From Streptomyces syringium (lineage in GTDB: Bacteria; Actinomycetota; Actinomycetes; Streptomycetales; Streptomycetaceae): 64,000 nucleotides of DNA. The notes under the pieces were generated by a model. That model did not search any database, had not been told where the DNA came from, and saw nothing but the letters and a program-made list of their open reading frames with translations. This document shows, in pieces, positions 16,514 through 24,211 of the stretch (the stretch's first letter is position 1; the number at the start of each line of letters is the position of its first letter). The translations under genes and the position numbers were made by a program. The stretch spans positions 6,779,501 through 6,843,500 of the forward strand of contig NZ_JAGIOH010000001.1 in assembly GCF_017876625.1 (NCBI RefSeq). Direction: 5' to 3'.

Positions 16514-17020
16514 ATGACGGCCTCATCCGGATTGGGCACCGCCCAGCCGGCCACCCCCGAACTGCTGCGCTCCGTCTTCCGGCGGCACGCGGCCGGCGTC
16601 GCCGTGATCACCGCGCCCGGCCCCCGCCCGGTCGGCTTCACCGCGACCTCGCTCACCTCCGTGGCCGCCGAACCCCCGGTCGTCTCCTTCGGGATCGGCA
16701 CCGGCTCCTCCAGCTGGCCCGTGGTCGCCGAGGCCGAGCACGTCGGGGTGCACATACTCGGCGAGCACCAGCGCGAGCTGGCCGGCACCTTCGCCCGCAG
16801 CGGCGCCGACCGGTTCGCCCCGCCCACCCGGTGGCGCACCGGCCCCGAGGGAGTGCCGCTGCTCGACGGCGTACTGGCCTGGCTGGTGTGCCGGGTGGTG
16901 GCCAGGGTGCCCGCCGGTGACCACCGGATCGTGCTCGCCGAGGCGGTCGCCGGCGACCCCGCCGGGGCGGGCCGCCCGCTGCTGTACCACCAGGGACGCT
17001 TCAACGGTCTGCGGGACTGA
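16514..17020 (+). CDS. flavin reductase family protein
   Basis: 168-residue FMN-binding split-barrel reductase, a paralogue of the gene at 2283-2813 (shared RHAAGVAVITA, TSLTSVAAEPPVVSF and DRFAPPTRWRTGPEGVPLLD). Unlike that copy it keeps the complete C-terminal flavin-site segment LLYHQGRFNGL. RBS AGAAGGACC. No oxygenase gene is adjacent, so it may be a general flavin reductase. It precedes the etf genes by 189 bp that hold their own promoter. Confidence 0.88.
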   Translation: MTASSGLGTAQPATPELLRSVFRRHAAGVAVITAPGPRPVGFTATSLTSVAAEPPVVSFGIGTGSSSWPVVAEAEHVGVHILGEHQRELAGTFARSGADRFAPPTRWRTGPEGVPLLDGVLAWLVCRVVARVPAGDHRIVLAEAVAGDPAGAGRPLLYHQGRFNGLRD

Positions 17021-17090
17021 GACGTCCCGCATTTCGCGCGTTGGACAGATCACAGTTCAGCGGCCTTGCGCTCGGGGAACGCGCTCGATG

Positions 17091-17102
17091 TACTGGCGAG
17101 TA
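17091..17102. promoter_or_regulatory. palindromic operator-like site upstream of etfB
   Basis: TACTGGCGAGTA has TACT/AGTA arms around GGCG, flanked by near-symmetric ATG and ACAT. It lies 108 bp before the etfB start. Sites of this form are recalled for TetR-family repressors of actinobacterial fatty-acid catabolism; this was not checked here. Electron-transfer flavoprotein accepts electrons from acyl-CoA dehydrogenases, so such control would make sense. Confidence 0.5.
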
Positions 17103-17159
17103 ACATTCTGGTGGGAGCGGAGCCCGATCCAGCCGGAATCCGCCCCACAAGGCGCCTAT

Positions 17160-17178
17160 GCTGCCTGCACAAGGCAGC
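17160..17178 (+). promoter_or_regulatory. leader hairpin before etfB with overlapping -10-like box
   Basis: GCTGCCT (17160-17166) and AGGCAGC (17172-17178) form a 7-bp stem with a 5-nt loop, 31 bp upstream of the start. A TATGCT -10-like hexamer overlaps its left edge (17157-17162). It could be an mRNA 5' stabiliser or an operator. Confidence 0.35.
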
Positions 17179-17209
17179 TACGAAGAGACGATGCAGTAGG
17201 AGAGCCGGC

Positions 17210-17995
17210 GTGAGCTTGAGGATCGTTGTCTGTGTGAAGTACGTGCCCGACGCCACCGGCGACCGGCACTTCGCCGAGGACCTGACCGTCGACCGTGACG
17301 ACGTGGACGGCCTGCTCTCGGAGCTCGACGAGTACGCGGTCGAGCAGGCGCTGCAGATCGCCGACGAGGCGGACGACGCCGAGATCACCGTGCTGACCGT
17401 GGGCCCCGAGGACGCCAAGGACGCGCTGCGCAAGGCGCTGTCCATGGGCGCCGACAAGGCCGTCCACGTCGAGGACGACGATCTGCACGGCACCGACGCG
17501 CTCGGTACCTCGCTGGTGCTCGCCAAGGCCATCGAGCACGTCGGCTACGACCTGGTCATCTCCGGCATGGCCTCCACCGACGGTGGCATGGGCGTCGTCC
17601 CGGCGATGGTCGCCGAGCGTCTGGGCGTCCCGCAGGTGACCCTGCTCTCCGAGGTCGCCGTCGCCGACGGCAAGGTGACCGGCCGCCGTGACGGCGACGC
17701 CGCCAGCGAGCAGCTGGAGGCCTCCCTCCCGGCCGTCGTGTCCGTGACCGACCAGTCCGGCGAGGCCCGTTACCCGTCCTTCAAGGGCATCATGGCCGCC
17801 AAGAAGAAGCCGGTGGAGTCCCTGGACCTCTCCGACCTCGGCCTCGAGGCGGACGAGGTCGGTCTCGACGGCGCCTGGACCAAGGTCGACGAGGCCACGG
17901 AGCGCCCGGCCCGCACGGCCGGCACGATCGTCAAGGACGAGGGCGAGGGCGGCAAGCAGCTCGCCGAGTTCCTCGCGGGCCAGAAGTTCATCTGA
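17210..17995 (+). CDS. etfB: electron transfer flavoprotein beta subunit
   Basis: 261-residue beta subunit (FixA family) of the heterodimeric ETF, which carries electrons from acyl-CoA and related dehydrogenases to ETF:quinone oxidoreductase. Family features are VCVKYVPD at the N-terminus, an AMP-binding region with SGMASTDGGMGVVPAMVAERLG, and the RYPSFKGIMAAKKKP segment near the C-terminus. GTG 17210 follows GTAGGAGAG, and the usual family N-terminus (LRIVVCVKYVPD) begins there. The alpha subunit gene follows after 130 bp, so the two are probably cotranscribed. Confidence 0.95.
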   Translation: MSLRIVVCVKYVPDATGDRHFAEDLTVDRDDVDGLLSELDEYAVEQALQIADEADDAEITVLTVGPEDAKDALRKALSMGADKAVHVEDDDLHGTDALGTSLVLAKAIEHVGYDLVISGMASTDGGMGVVPAMVAERLGVPQVTLLSEVAVADGKVTGRRDGDAASEQLEASLPAVVSVTDQSGEARYPSFKGIMAAKKKPVESLDLSDLGLEADEVGLDGAWTKVDEATERPARTAGTIVKDEGEGGKQLAEFLAGQKFI

Positions 17996-18125
17996 CCGCC
18001 TGAGGCCCGGGGGCCCCGCGGCGTCGCCCGCCGACGCCACAGCCCCCGGCGCGCACGGCAGCCGAGCTTCCCCCGGTCCGTACGAACCGTCACCCGCCCC
18101 TCTTTTTCGCGCAGGAGAACACCCC

Positions 18126-19088
18126 ATGGCTGAAGTCCTCGTTTACGTCGACCACGTGGACGGTGCCGTCCGCAAGCCCACCCTCGAGCTGCTCACCCTC
18201 GCCCGCCGCATCGGCGAGCCCGTCGCCGTGCACCTCGGTGCCGGTGCCGACGCCGCCGCGCCGGTGCTCGCCGAGTACGGCGCGGTCAAGGTCCTCACGG
18301 CCGACGCCCCCGAGTTCGCCGACTACCTCGTCGTGCCGAAGGTGGACGCGCTGGCCGCGGCGTACAAGGCCGTCTCCCCGGCCGCCGTGCTCGTGCCGTC
18401 CTCCGCGGAGGGCAAGGAGATCGCGGCCCGTCTCGCGGTCCGCATCGGCTCCGGCATCATCACCGACGCCGTCGACCTGGAGGCCGGTGACGAGGGCCCG
18501 GTGGCCACGCAGTCCGTCTTCGCGGCCTCGTACTCCACCAAGTCCCGCGTCACCACGGGCACCCCGGTCATCACCGTGAAGCCCAACTCCGCCGCCCCCG
18601 AGGCCGCTCCGGCCGCGGGCACCGTCGAGCAGCTGGCCGTCTCCTTCGGCGAGCTGTCGACCGGCACCAAGGTCGTCTCCCGCACGCCGCGCGAGTCGAC
18701 CGGCCGCCCCGAGCTGACCGAGGCCGCGATCGTGGTCTCCGGTGGCCGTGGCGTCAACGGCGCCGAGAACTTCCCCCTCATCGAGGCGCTGGCCGACTCG
18801 CTCGGCGCGGCCGTCGGTGCTTCGCGTGCCGCCGTCGACGCCGGCTGGTACCCGCACACCAACCAGGTCGGCCAGACCGGCAAGGCGGTCTCCCCGCAGC
18901 TGTACATCGCGGCGGGCATCTCCGGCGCGATCCAGCACCGGGCCGGCATGCAGACCTCCAAGACGATCGTCGCCATCAACAAGGACGCCGAGGCCCCGAT
19001 CTTCGAGCTGGTCGACTACGGCGTGGTCGGCGACCTGTTCGAGGTCGTCCCGCAGCTGACGGACGAGGTCAAGTCCCGCAAGGGCTGA
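18126..19088 (+). CDS. etfA: electron transfer flavoprotein alpha subunit
   Basis: 320-residue alpha subunit (FixB family) that holds the FAD. The FAD-binding C-terminal domain shows ELTEAAIVVSGGRGVNGAENF, VGASRAAVDAGWYPHTNQVGQTGK and LYIAAGISGAIQHRAGMQ. The closing segment is IFELVDYGVVGDLFEVVP. RBS GCAGGAGAA. A strong terminator follows 35 bp after the stop. It pairs with EtfB immediately upstream. Confidence 0.95.
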   Translation: MAEVLVYVDHVDGAVRKPTLELLTLARRIGEPVAVHLGAGADAAAPVLAEYGAVKVLTADAPEFADYLVVPKVDALAAAYKAVSPAAVLVPSSAEGKEIAARLAVRIGSGIITDAVDLEAGDEGPVATQSVFAASYSTKSRVTTGTPVITVKPNSAAPEAAPAAGTVEQLAVSFGELSTGTKVVSRTPRESTGRPELTEAAIVVSGGRGVNGAENFPLIEALADSLGAAVGASRAAVDAGWYPHTNQVGQTGKAVSPQLYIAAGISGAIQHRAGMQTSKTIVAINKDAEAPIFELVDYGVVGDLFEVVPQLTDEVKSRKG

Positions 19089-19123
19089 CCCCTTCCGCTT
19101 CCGGTCCGCTGTCAGTCAGCCGA

Positions 19124-19157
19124 TGAGGTCCCCGTGCGCCCGCGCACGGGGACCTCA
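19124..19157 (+). terminator. etf operon terminator
   Basis: Perfect 16-bp inverted repeat (19124-19139 with 19142-19157) with a 2-nt loop. Confidence 0.85.
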
Positions 19158-19241
19158 CGCGTGTTCCCGCCCGCCGGTGACGACCCGGGGGTGTTGACCA
19201 CCGCCCGGGGCGCCGATAGCTTCCCGCACACGGATAGTTGA

Positions 19242-19256
19242 TTCCGTAAAGCGGAA
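19242..19256. promoter_or_regulatory. AllR-type 15-bp palindromic box
   Basis: TTCCGTAAAGCGGAA, 24 bp before the DUF6986 start. The arms TTCCG/CGGAA are perfect. Boxes of this shape are recalled as targets of the IclR-type allantoin repressor AllR in Streptomyces, which controls purine and glyoxylate genes. The recall was not verified. Confidence 0.55.
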
Positions 19257-19279
19257 AGCTGACAGCCGGAGGGTGGGCA

Positions 19280-20557
19280 ATGGGGCACGAGACGGTGGCC
19301 ACGACGTTCGCGGCCTCGGTGCGCGAGGCCGTCGACGCATCGCTCGCGGAGGCCGACGCGGAACTCGCGCGCCGCTACCCGGGCGATCCGGGCACCCGCC
19401 AGCCCGTCCACACCGTCTACGTCCCCGCCGACGCCTTCGCCGCCGGCACCGTCCGCTCCTGGGGCGACCAGGCGCTCGCGGCCCTCGACGAACACGCTCC
19501 CGACGCCGCCGCGTTCGCCGCCGTCCTCGGGCTGCCTGACGATCTCGCGGGGGAGGTTTACGAGCGCGTTCGCGACAAACTGTCACGCGAGCCCGTCGAA
19601 GACCTGCGGATCGACTTCGAGGACGGCTATGGCCCGCGCCCCGACGCCGAGGAGGACGCCGCGGCCGCCCGTGCGGCGCGGCTCCTGGCCGCGGCTCACG
19701 CGGACGGCACGGCCGCCCCCTACGCGGGCATCCGGATGAAGTGCATGGAGGCGGCCGTCCGCGACCGGGGCATCCGCACCCTCGACATCTTCCTCACCGC
19801 CCTGATGGCGGCCGGGGGCCTGCCCGACGGGCTCCTCCTCACCCTTCCCAAGGTCAGCTGCCCCGAGCAGGTCACCGCGATGGCCCACCTGGCCGAGGAG
19901 TTCGAGAAGGCGCACGGTCTTGACGCGGGGCGGATCGGCTTCGAGATCCAGATCGAGACCACCCAGGCGATCCTGGGGGCCGACGGCCGCGCCACCGTCG
20001 CCCGGCTGATCGACGCCGCCCGGGGCCGCGCCACTTCCCTGCACTACGGCACCTTCGACTACAGCGCCGCCTGCCAGGTCGCCGCCGAGCACCAGGCCCC
20101 CGACCATCCGGTGGCCGATCACGCGAAGGCCGTCATGCAGGTCGCGGCGGCGGGCACGGGGGTCCGCCTGTCCGACGGCTCGACCAATGTCCTGCCCGTC
20201 GGCCCGGCCGAGCGGGTGCACGATGCCTGGCGGCTGCACCACCGCCTTGTACGCCGGTCCCTGGCCCGCGCGTACTACCAGGGCTGGGACATGCACCCCG
20301 CTCAGCTGCCGACCCGTTACGCGGCCGTCTACGCCTTCTACCGCGAGGGTCTGGACCGGGCCGCCGCCCGGCTGGTCGCCTACGTCGGCCGGGCCGGTGG
20401 CGAGGTGATGGACGAGCCCGCGACGGCCAGGGCGCTCAGCGGCTTTCTGCTGCGCGGCCTGGACTGCGGTGCGCTCGACACGGAGGAGGTCGCCCGGCTG
20501 ACCGGGTTGACGCGCGCCGATCTCGACACTCTCGCGGGGCGCGTACCGCGGAAGTGA
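19280..20557 (+). CDS. DUF6986 family protein, HpcH/HpaI aldolase / citrate-lyase-beta-like
   Basis: 425-residue protein of the pyruvate-kinase-like TIM-barrel superfamily that includes HpcH/HpaI aldolases, CitE and malate-synthase-related lyases. Recognisable pieces are LRIDFEDGYGPRPD (metal aspartate and glutamate), FEIQIETTQAI (catalytic-strand glutamate) and SLHYGTFDYSAACQ. There is a C-terminal alpha-helical part. The RBS CCGGAGGGTG precedes the ATG. The AllR-like box upstream suggests use in purine/allantoin-derived glyoxylate metabolism. The reaction is unassigned; a C-C lyase or synthase is the likeliest class. Confidence 0.8.
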   Translation: MGHETVATTFAASVREAVDASLAEADAELARRYPGDPGTRQPVHTVYVPADAFAAGTVRSWGDQALAALDEHAPDAAAFAAVLGLPDDLAGEVYERVRDKLSREPVEDLRIDFEDGYGPRPDAEEDAAAARAARLLAAAHADGTAAPYAGIRMKCMEAAVRDRGIRTLDIFLTALMAAGGLPDGLLLTLPKVSCPEQVTAMAHLAEEFEKAHGLDAGRIGFEIQIETTQAILGADGRATVARLIDAARGRATSLHYGTFDYSAACQVAAEHQAPDHPVADHAKAVMQVAAAGTGVRLSDGSTNVLPVGPAERVHDAWRLHHRLVRRSLARAYYQGWDMHPAQLPTRYAAVYAFYREGLDRAAARLVAYVGRAGGEVMDEPATARALSGFLLRGLDCGALDTEEVARLTGLTRADLDTLAGRVPRK

Positions 20558-20588
20558 GAGCGGGGGCGCGGGCGGCGGCCGGGGCGGA

Positions 20589-21629
20589 TCAGCCTTCGGC
20601 GGGCGGGAGTTCGCCCGAGCCCCGCACGACGAGGCGGGTCGGCAGCTCCACGCGCCGCGGTGGTTCCTCGACTCCGTCCAGCCGTCGGAACAGCCGCTCG
20701 GCGGCCGTCCGGCCGAGGCGCACGGCGTCCTGGGCGATCACGGTGAGTCCGGGGGAGAGCAGGTCGGCCAGTTCGAGGTCGTCGAAGCCGACGAGTGCGA
20801 CGGGACGGGGCCGGCCGGCTATGACGCGGACGACGGTGGCCGTCACCCGGTTGTTCCCGGCGAACAGGGCGGTGACCGGCCGGGGGCCCGCGAGCATCCG
20901 GACCGCTTCGGTCCGTACCCGCTCGGGGGCGGTGGGGCCGAGCGACACCCAGGCGTCGTCGGCGGGGAGCCCGGCGGCCGCCATCGCGGCCCGGTAGCCG
21001 CGCAGCCGCTCGGTGGCGGTGTGGATGCCCGGCTGGTCGCCGATGAAGCCGATGCGGCGGTGGCCGTGGGCGATGAGGTGGGCGACCCCGTCGCGGGCGC
21101 CGCCGAAGCTGTCCGAGAGCACCACGTCGGCGTCTATCAGCCCGGCTGGACGGTCGACGAACACGGTCGCGACGCCCGCCGCGATCTCCGGTTCGAGATA
21201 CCGGTGGTCATGGCCGGCCGGGATGATGATCAGGCCGTCGACCCTGCGGGCGCAGAGGGCGAGGGCCAGCTCGCGCTCGCGGTCGGGGTCCTCGGCGCTG
21301 GAGCCGCTGATGAGCAGCGCGCCATGGGCGCGGGCGACCTCCTCGACGGCGCGGTTGAGCGGTGCGTAGAAGGGGTCGGCGAGGTCCTCCAGGACGAGGC
21401 CGATGGAGGCGGTGCGGCCCTTGCGCAGGGTGCGGGCGCCGTCGTTGCGGCGGAAGCCGAGCGCGGTGATCGCGTCCTGGACCCGCCGCTCGGTGTCGGG
21501 GGTGACGCCGGGCTCGCCGTTCACGACCCGCGAGACGGTCTTCAGCCCCACCCCGGCGCGGGCCGCCACGTCCTTCATGGTCGGACGGGTGCCGTAACGG
21601 GGCTGCGGGCGGCTGGCGGTGTCGGCCAC
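20589..21629 (-). CDS. LacI family transcriptional regulator
   Basis: 346-residue LacI/GalR repressor. The HTH reads TMKDVAARAGVGLKTVSRVVNG and includes the hinge-preceding ALGFRRN. The periplasmic-binding-like effector domain follows (IGLVLEDLADPFYAPLNRAVEE, GHRRIGFIGD, VALVGFDDLELADLLSPGLT). GTG 21629 is chosen for its AAGGAC box 8 nt upstream. The in-frame ATG at 21680 lacks an RBS and abuts the operator palindrome at 21689. It is divergent from a ROK-family kinase and probably represses both; the inducer is unknown, presumably a sugar. Confidence 0.9.
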   Translation of the reverse strand: MADTASRPQPRYGTRPTMKDVAARAGVGLKTVSRVVNGEPGVTPDTERRVQDAITALGFRRNDGARTLRKGRTASIGLVLEDLADPFYAPLNRAVEEVARAHGALLISGSSAEDPDRERELALALCARRVDGLIIIPAGHDHRYLEPEIAAGVATVFVDRPAGLIDADVVLSDSFGGARDGVAHLIAHGHRRIGFIGDQPGIHTATERLRGYRAAMAAAGLPADDAWVSLGPTAPERVRTEAVRMLAGPRPVTALFAGNNRVTATVVRVIAGRPRPVALVGFDDLELADLLSPGLTVIAQDAVRLGRTAAERLFRRLDGVEEPPRRVELPTRLVVRGSGELPPAEG

Positions 21630-21688
21630 GGTGGCTTGTCCTTCGTCGGGGTCCGCGGTGCGGCGGGTGACGTCGAGCATAGAGCCTG

Positions 21689-21700
21689 GACAACGTTGTC
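21689..21700. promoter_or_regulatory. LacI-type operator in the lacI/ROK divergent promoter
   Basis: GACAACGTTGTC is a perfect 12-bp palindrome with the central CG typical of LacI/GalR operators. It lies in the 136-bp region between the two divergent starts and is the obvious site for the adjacent repressor. Confidence 0.75.
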
Positions 21701-21765
21701 AACACCGGCGAGACTGACCTTCCACCACCCCCCTTCCGCCCGTGTACCAGGAGAGACAGCCGCCC

Positions 21766-22758
21766 ATGCGCACCGCTTCCGACGACCTCGTCGCCGCCCT
21801 CGACATCGGCGGCACCAAGATCGCCGGTGCGCTCGTGGACGGCCGGGGACGGCTGCTCGTGCGTGCGCGGCAGCCGACGCCCGCGACGGAGGACGGTGCG
21901 ACGGTGATGGGTGCGGTGGCACAGGTGCTCGGCGAGCTCCTGCGGAGCCCGCACTGGCCGCGCGTCCGGGCCGTGGGCATCGGCAGCGCGGGGCCCGTCG
22001 ACGCCTCCACGGGCACGGTCAGTCCGGTCAATGTGCCCGGCTGGCGTCACTTCCCGCTGGTCGCCGAGGTGGCGGGGCTGGTCGGCGGGCGGCCGGTGGT
22101 CCTCGTCGGCGACGGGGTCGCGATGACCGCCGCGGAGCACTGGCAGGGCGCGGCCCGGGGACGGGCCAACGCGCTGTGCATGGTGGTGTCCACCGGCGTG
22201 GGTGGTGGCCTGGTCCTGGGGGGCCGACTCCACACCGGTCCCACGGGCAATGCGGGCCACATCGGGCACATCAGTGTCGACTTCGACGGTGACCCGTGCC
22301 CGTGCGGTGCCCGCGGCTGCGTCGAACGCATCGCCAGTGGCCCCAACATCGCCCGCCGGGCGCTGGACGCCGGCTGGCGTCCGGGGCCGGACGGTGACCG
22401 CAGTGCCGCGGCCGTCGCCGCGGCCGCCGGAGCCGGCGATCCCGTCGCGCTCGCCTCCTTCGCCCGCGCGGCGCAGGCGCTGGCCGCGGGCATCGCCGCG
22501 ACCGCGACGCTCGTCGAGATCGAGGTCGCCGTCATAGGCGGCGGCGTCGCCGGAGCGGGCGAGGTGCTCTTCGCCCCACTGCGGGAACGCCTGCGCGACT
22601 ACGCCACGTTGTCCTTCGCGTCCTCGGTGGAGGTGCTCCCCGCCCGGCTCGGTTCGGACGCGGGTCTCGTCGGGGCGGCAGCGGCGGCGGCCGGGCACCT
22701 GGATCTGTGGGAGGGGGCGGCGGGGAGCCGGGCCGCCGGGACGGGCCCCACCGCATAG
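21766..22758 (+). CDS. ROK family protein, probable sugar kinase (glucokinase-like)
   Basis: 330-residue ROK protein. The phosphate-binding motif DIGGTKIAGALVDG is near residue 13. ROK zinc ligands are in GHIGHISVD and CPCGARGCVERIASG. No HTH precedes the kinase domain, so it should be an enzyme rather than a repressor. The likely reaction is ATP- or polyphosphate-dependent phosphorylation of glucose, N-acetylmannosamine or a related sugar. RBS AGGAGA. It is controlled together with the divergent LacI gene across a shared operator. Confidence 0.87.
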   Translation: MRTASDDLVAALDIGGTKIAGALVDGRGRLLVRARQPTPATEDGATVMGAVAQVLGELLRSPHWPRVRAVGIGSAGPVDASTGTVSPVNVPGWRHFPLVAEVAGLVGGRPVVLVGDGVAMTAAEHWQGAARGRANALCMVVSTGVGGGLVLGGRLHTGPTGNAGHIGHISVDFDGDPCPCGARGCVERIASGPNIARRALDAGWRPGPDGDRSAAAVAAAAGAGDPVALASFARAAQALAAGIAATATLVEIEVAVIGGGVAGAGEVLFAPLRERLRDYATLSFASSVEVLPARLGSDAGLVGAAAAAAGHLDLWEGAAGSRAAGTGPTA

Positions 22759-22889
22759 CGCGTGGCGCTGAATTCGGCCGCTGAGGGCCCGGCGCGCGCC
22801 ATGCCGCTCGCACGCGTTTTCGTGGCAGGGTGTTCCGGGCAACGTCACAGTCCGGGCACTTCGCAGGGGGCTACGGAGAAGGGGGAACT

Positions 22890-23927
22890 GTGATCGTCTG
22901 GCTGAACGGTGCGTTCAGTGGGGGAAAGACCAGCACGGCCAGGGAGCTGATCGAGCTGATCCCGGACAGCACCCTCTTCGACCCCGAGGTCATCGGCGGA
23001 GCACTGCAGTATCTGCTCCCGCCGAAGCGGCTGGGCGAGGTCGGCGACTTCCAGGACCTGCCGATCTGGCGGCGGTTGGTCGCGGACACGGCGGCGGCAC
23101 TGCTCGCGGAGGTCGGCGGGGTGCTGGTGGTGCCCATGACGCTGCTGCGACAGGACTACCGGGACGAGATCTTCGGAGCGCTCGCTTCCCGGCGGATCCG
23201 GGTGCGCCATGTGCTGCTGACCGCAGACGAAACGATACTCCGGGCCCGGATAGCGGGCCGCGAGGAGTACAAGGACGACCCGGAGCGCAGCGAGTCCGTC
23301 CGCCAGTGGGCCCGGGACCACATCGCCCCCTACCGCGAGGCGCTGTCCTGGCTGGAAGCCGACGCGTTCGCCGTCGACACGGGCGCGCTGACGCCGCGCG
23401 AGGTGGCCGAGCGGGTCGCGGAGGCCGTCCGCACCGGAGCCGCGGACACCTGCCCGATCGTCCAGACCCCGCAGCCGAAGGCCGAGACGCTGGCCGCGGG
23501 GGTGCTGCTCTTCGACGAGGAGGACCGGGTCCTGCTCGTCGACCCCACCTACAAGCCCGGCTGGGAGTTCCCCGGCGGGGTCGTCGAACCGGGGGAGGCG
23601 CCCGCCCGCGCCGGCATGCGCGAGGTCGCCGAGGAGATCGGCATCGAACTCGCCACGGTGCCACGGCTGCTGGTCGTCGACTGGGAGCCGCCGAAACCGC
23701 CCGGCTTCGGCGGGCTGCGGTTCCTCTTCGACGGCGGCCGGCTGACCGGGGCCGACGCCCGCCGGCTGCTGCTGCCCGGCGCCGAACTGCGCGGCTGGCG
23801 CTTCGTCACCGAGGACGAGGCGGCGTCCCTGCTGCCACCGGTCCGGCTGAGCAGACTGCGCTGGGCGCTGCGCGCCCGCGAGCAGGGACGTCCGCTCAAC
23901 CTCGAAGCGGGTGTCCCGGTCGGGTGA
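22890..23927 (+). CDS. fusion of a P-loop kinase-like domain and a Nudix hydrolase domain
   Basis: 345-residue two-domain protein. Residues 1 to about 185 form a small P-loop NTPase with Walker A GAFSGGKTSTARE. Nucleotide-kinase-type features follow: DPEVIGGALQYLLPP, GGVLVVPMTLLRQDYRDEI and RHVLLTADETILRARI. Residues from about 200 form a Nudix domain with a full box in GGVVEPGEAPARAGMREVAEEIG (catalytic REVAEEIG). GTG 22890 follows GAAGGGGGAA. The first half resembles small AAA/chloramphenicol-phosphotransferase-like proteins. The pairing suggests the phosphotransferase product or its nucleotide by-product is trimmed by the Nudix part; the substrate is unknown. Confidence 0.85.
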   Translation: MIVWLNGAFSGGKTSTARELIELIPDSTLFDPEVIGGALQYLLPPKRLGEVGDFQDLPIWRRLVADTAAALLAEVGGVLVVPMTLLRQDYRDEIFGALASRRIRVRHVLLTADETILRARIAGREEYKDDPERSESVRQWARDHIAPYREALSWLEADAFAVDTGALTPREVAERVAEAVRTGAADTCPIVQTPQPKAETLAAGVLLFDEEDRVLLVDPTYKPGWEFPGGVVEPGEAPARAGMREVAEEIGIELATVPRLLVVDWEPPKPPGFGGLRFLFDGGRLTGADARRLLLPGAELRGWRFVTEDEAASLLPPVRLSRLRWALRAREQGRPLNLEAGVPVG

Positions 23928-23993
23928 CGGCCCGGCGCTGACGATTGCCCGGTACGGGTGACGGCCGCCGACCGGGCCGCAGGGGCGACTGGC

Positions 23994-24019
23994 CGGGCCC
24001 GTCGCCGCCGACGGGCCCG
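23994..24019. terminator. hairpin terminator between convergent genes
   Basis: Perfect 11-bp GC stem (23994-24004 with 24009-24019), loop CCGC, 67 bp after the P-loop/Nudix stop. The rest of the 284-bp gap to the dipeptidase stop shows nothing recognisable. Confidence 0.65.
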
Positions 24020-24211
24020 CGGCCGTCCCGAGGGCACGCGCCGGAACGCCCCGGAAGGACGCCTGAATCCGCGAGGCACACGGCAGTCCGTACGTACCGG
24101 GACAGCTGGGAGGACGCCGCCCTCCCGGTGGGGATCAGCGTGCGAATGGCCGCGGCCGGCGCCACCGGACGGGGCAGCGGCCGCGCGCCCGGTGTCCCCG
24201 GCGGGAGGCCG

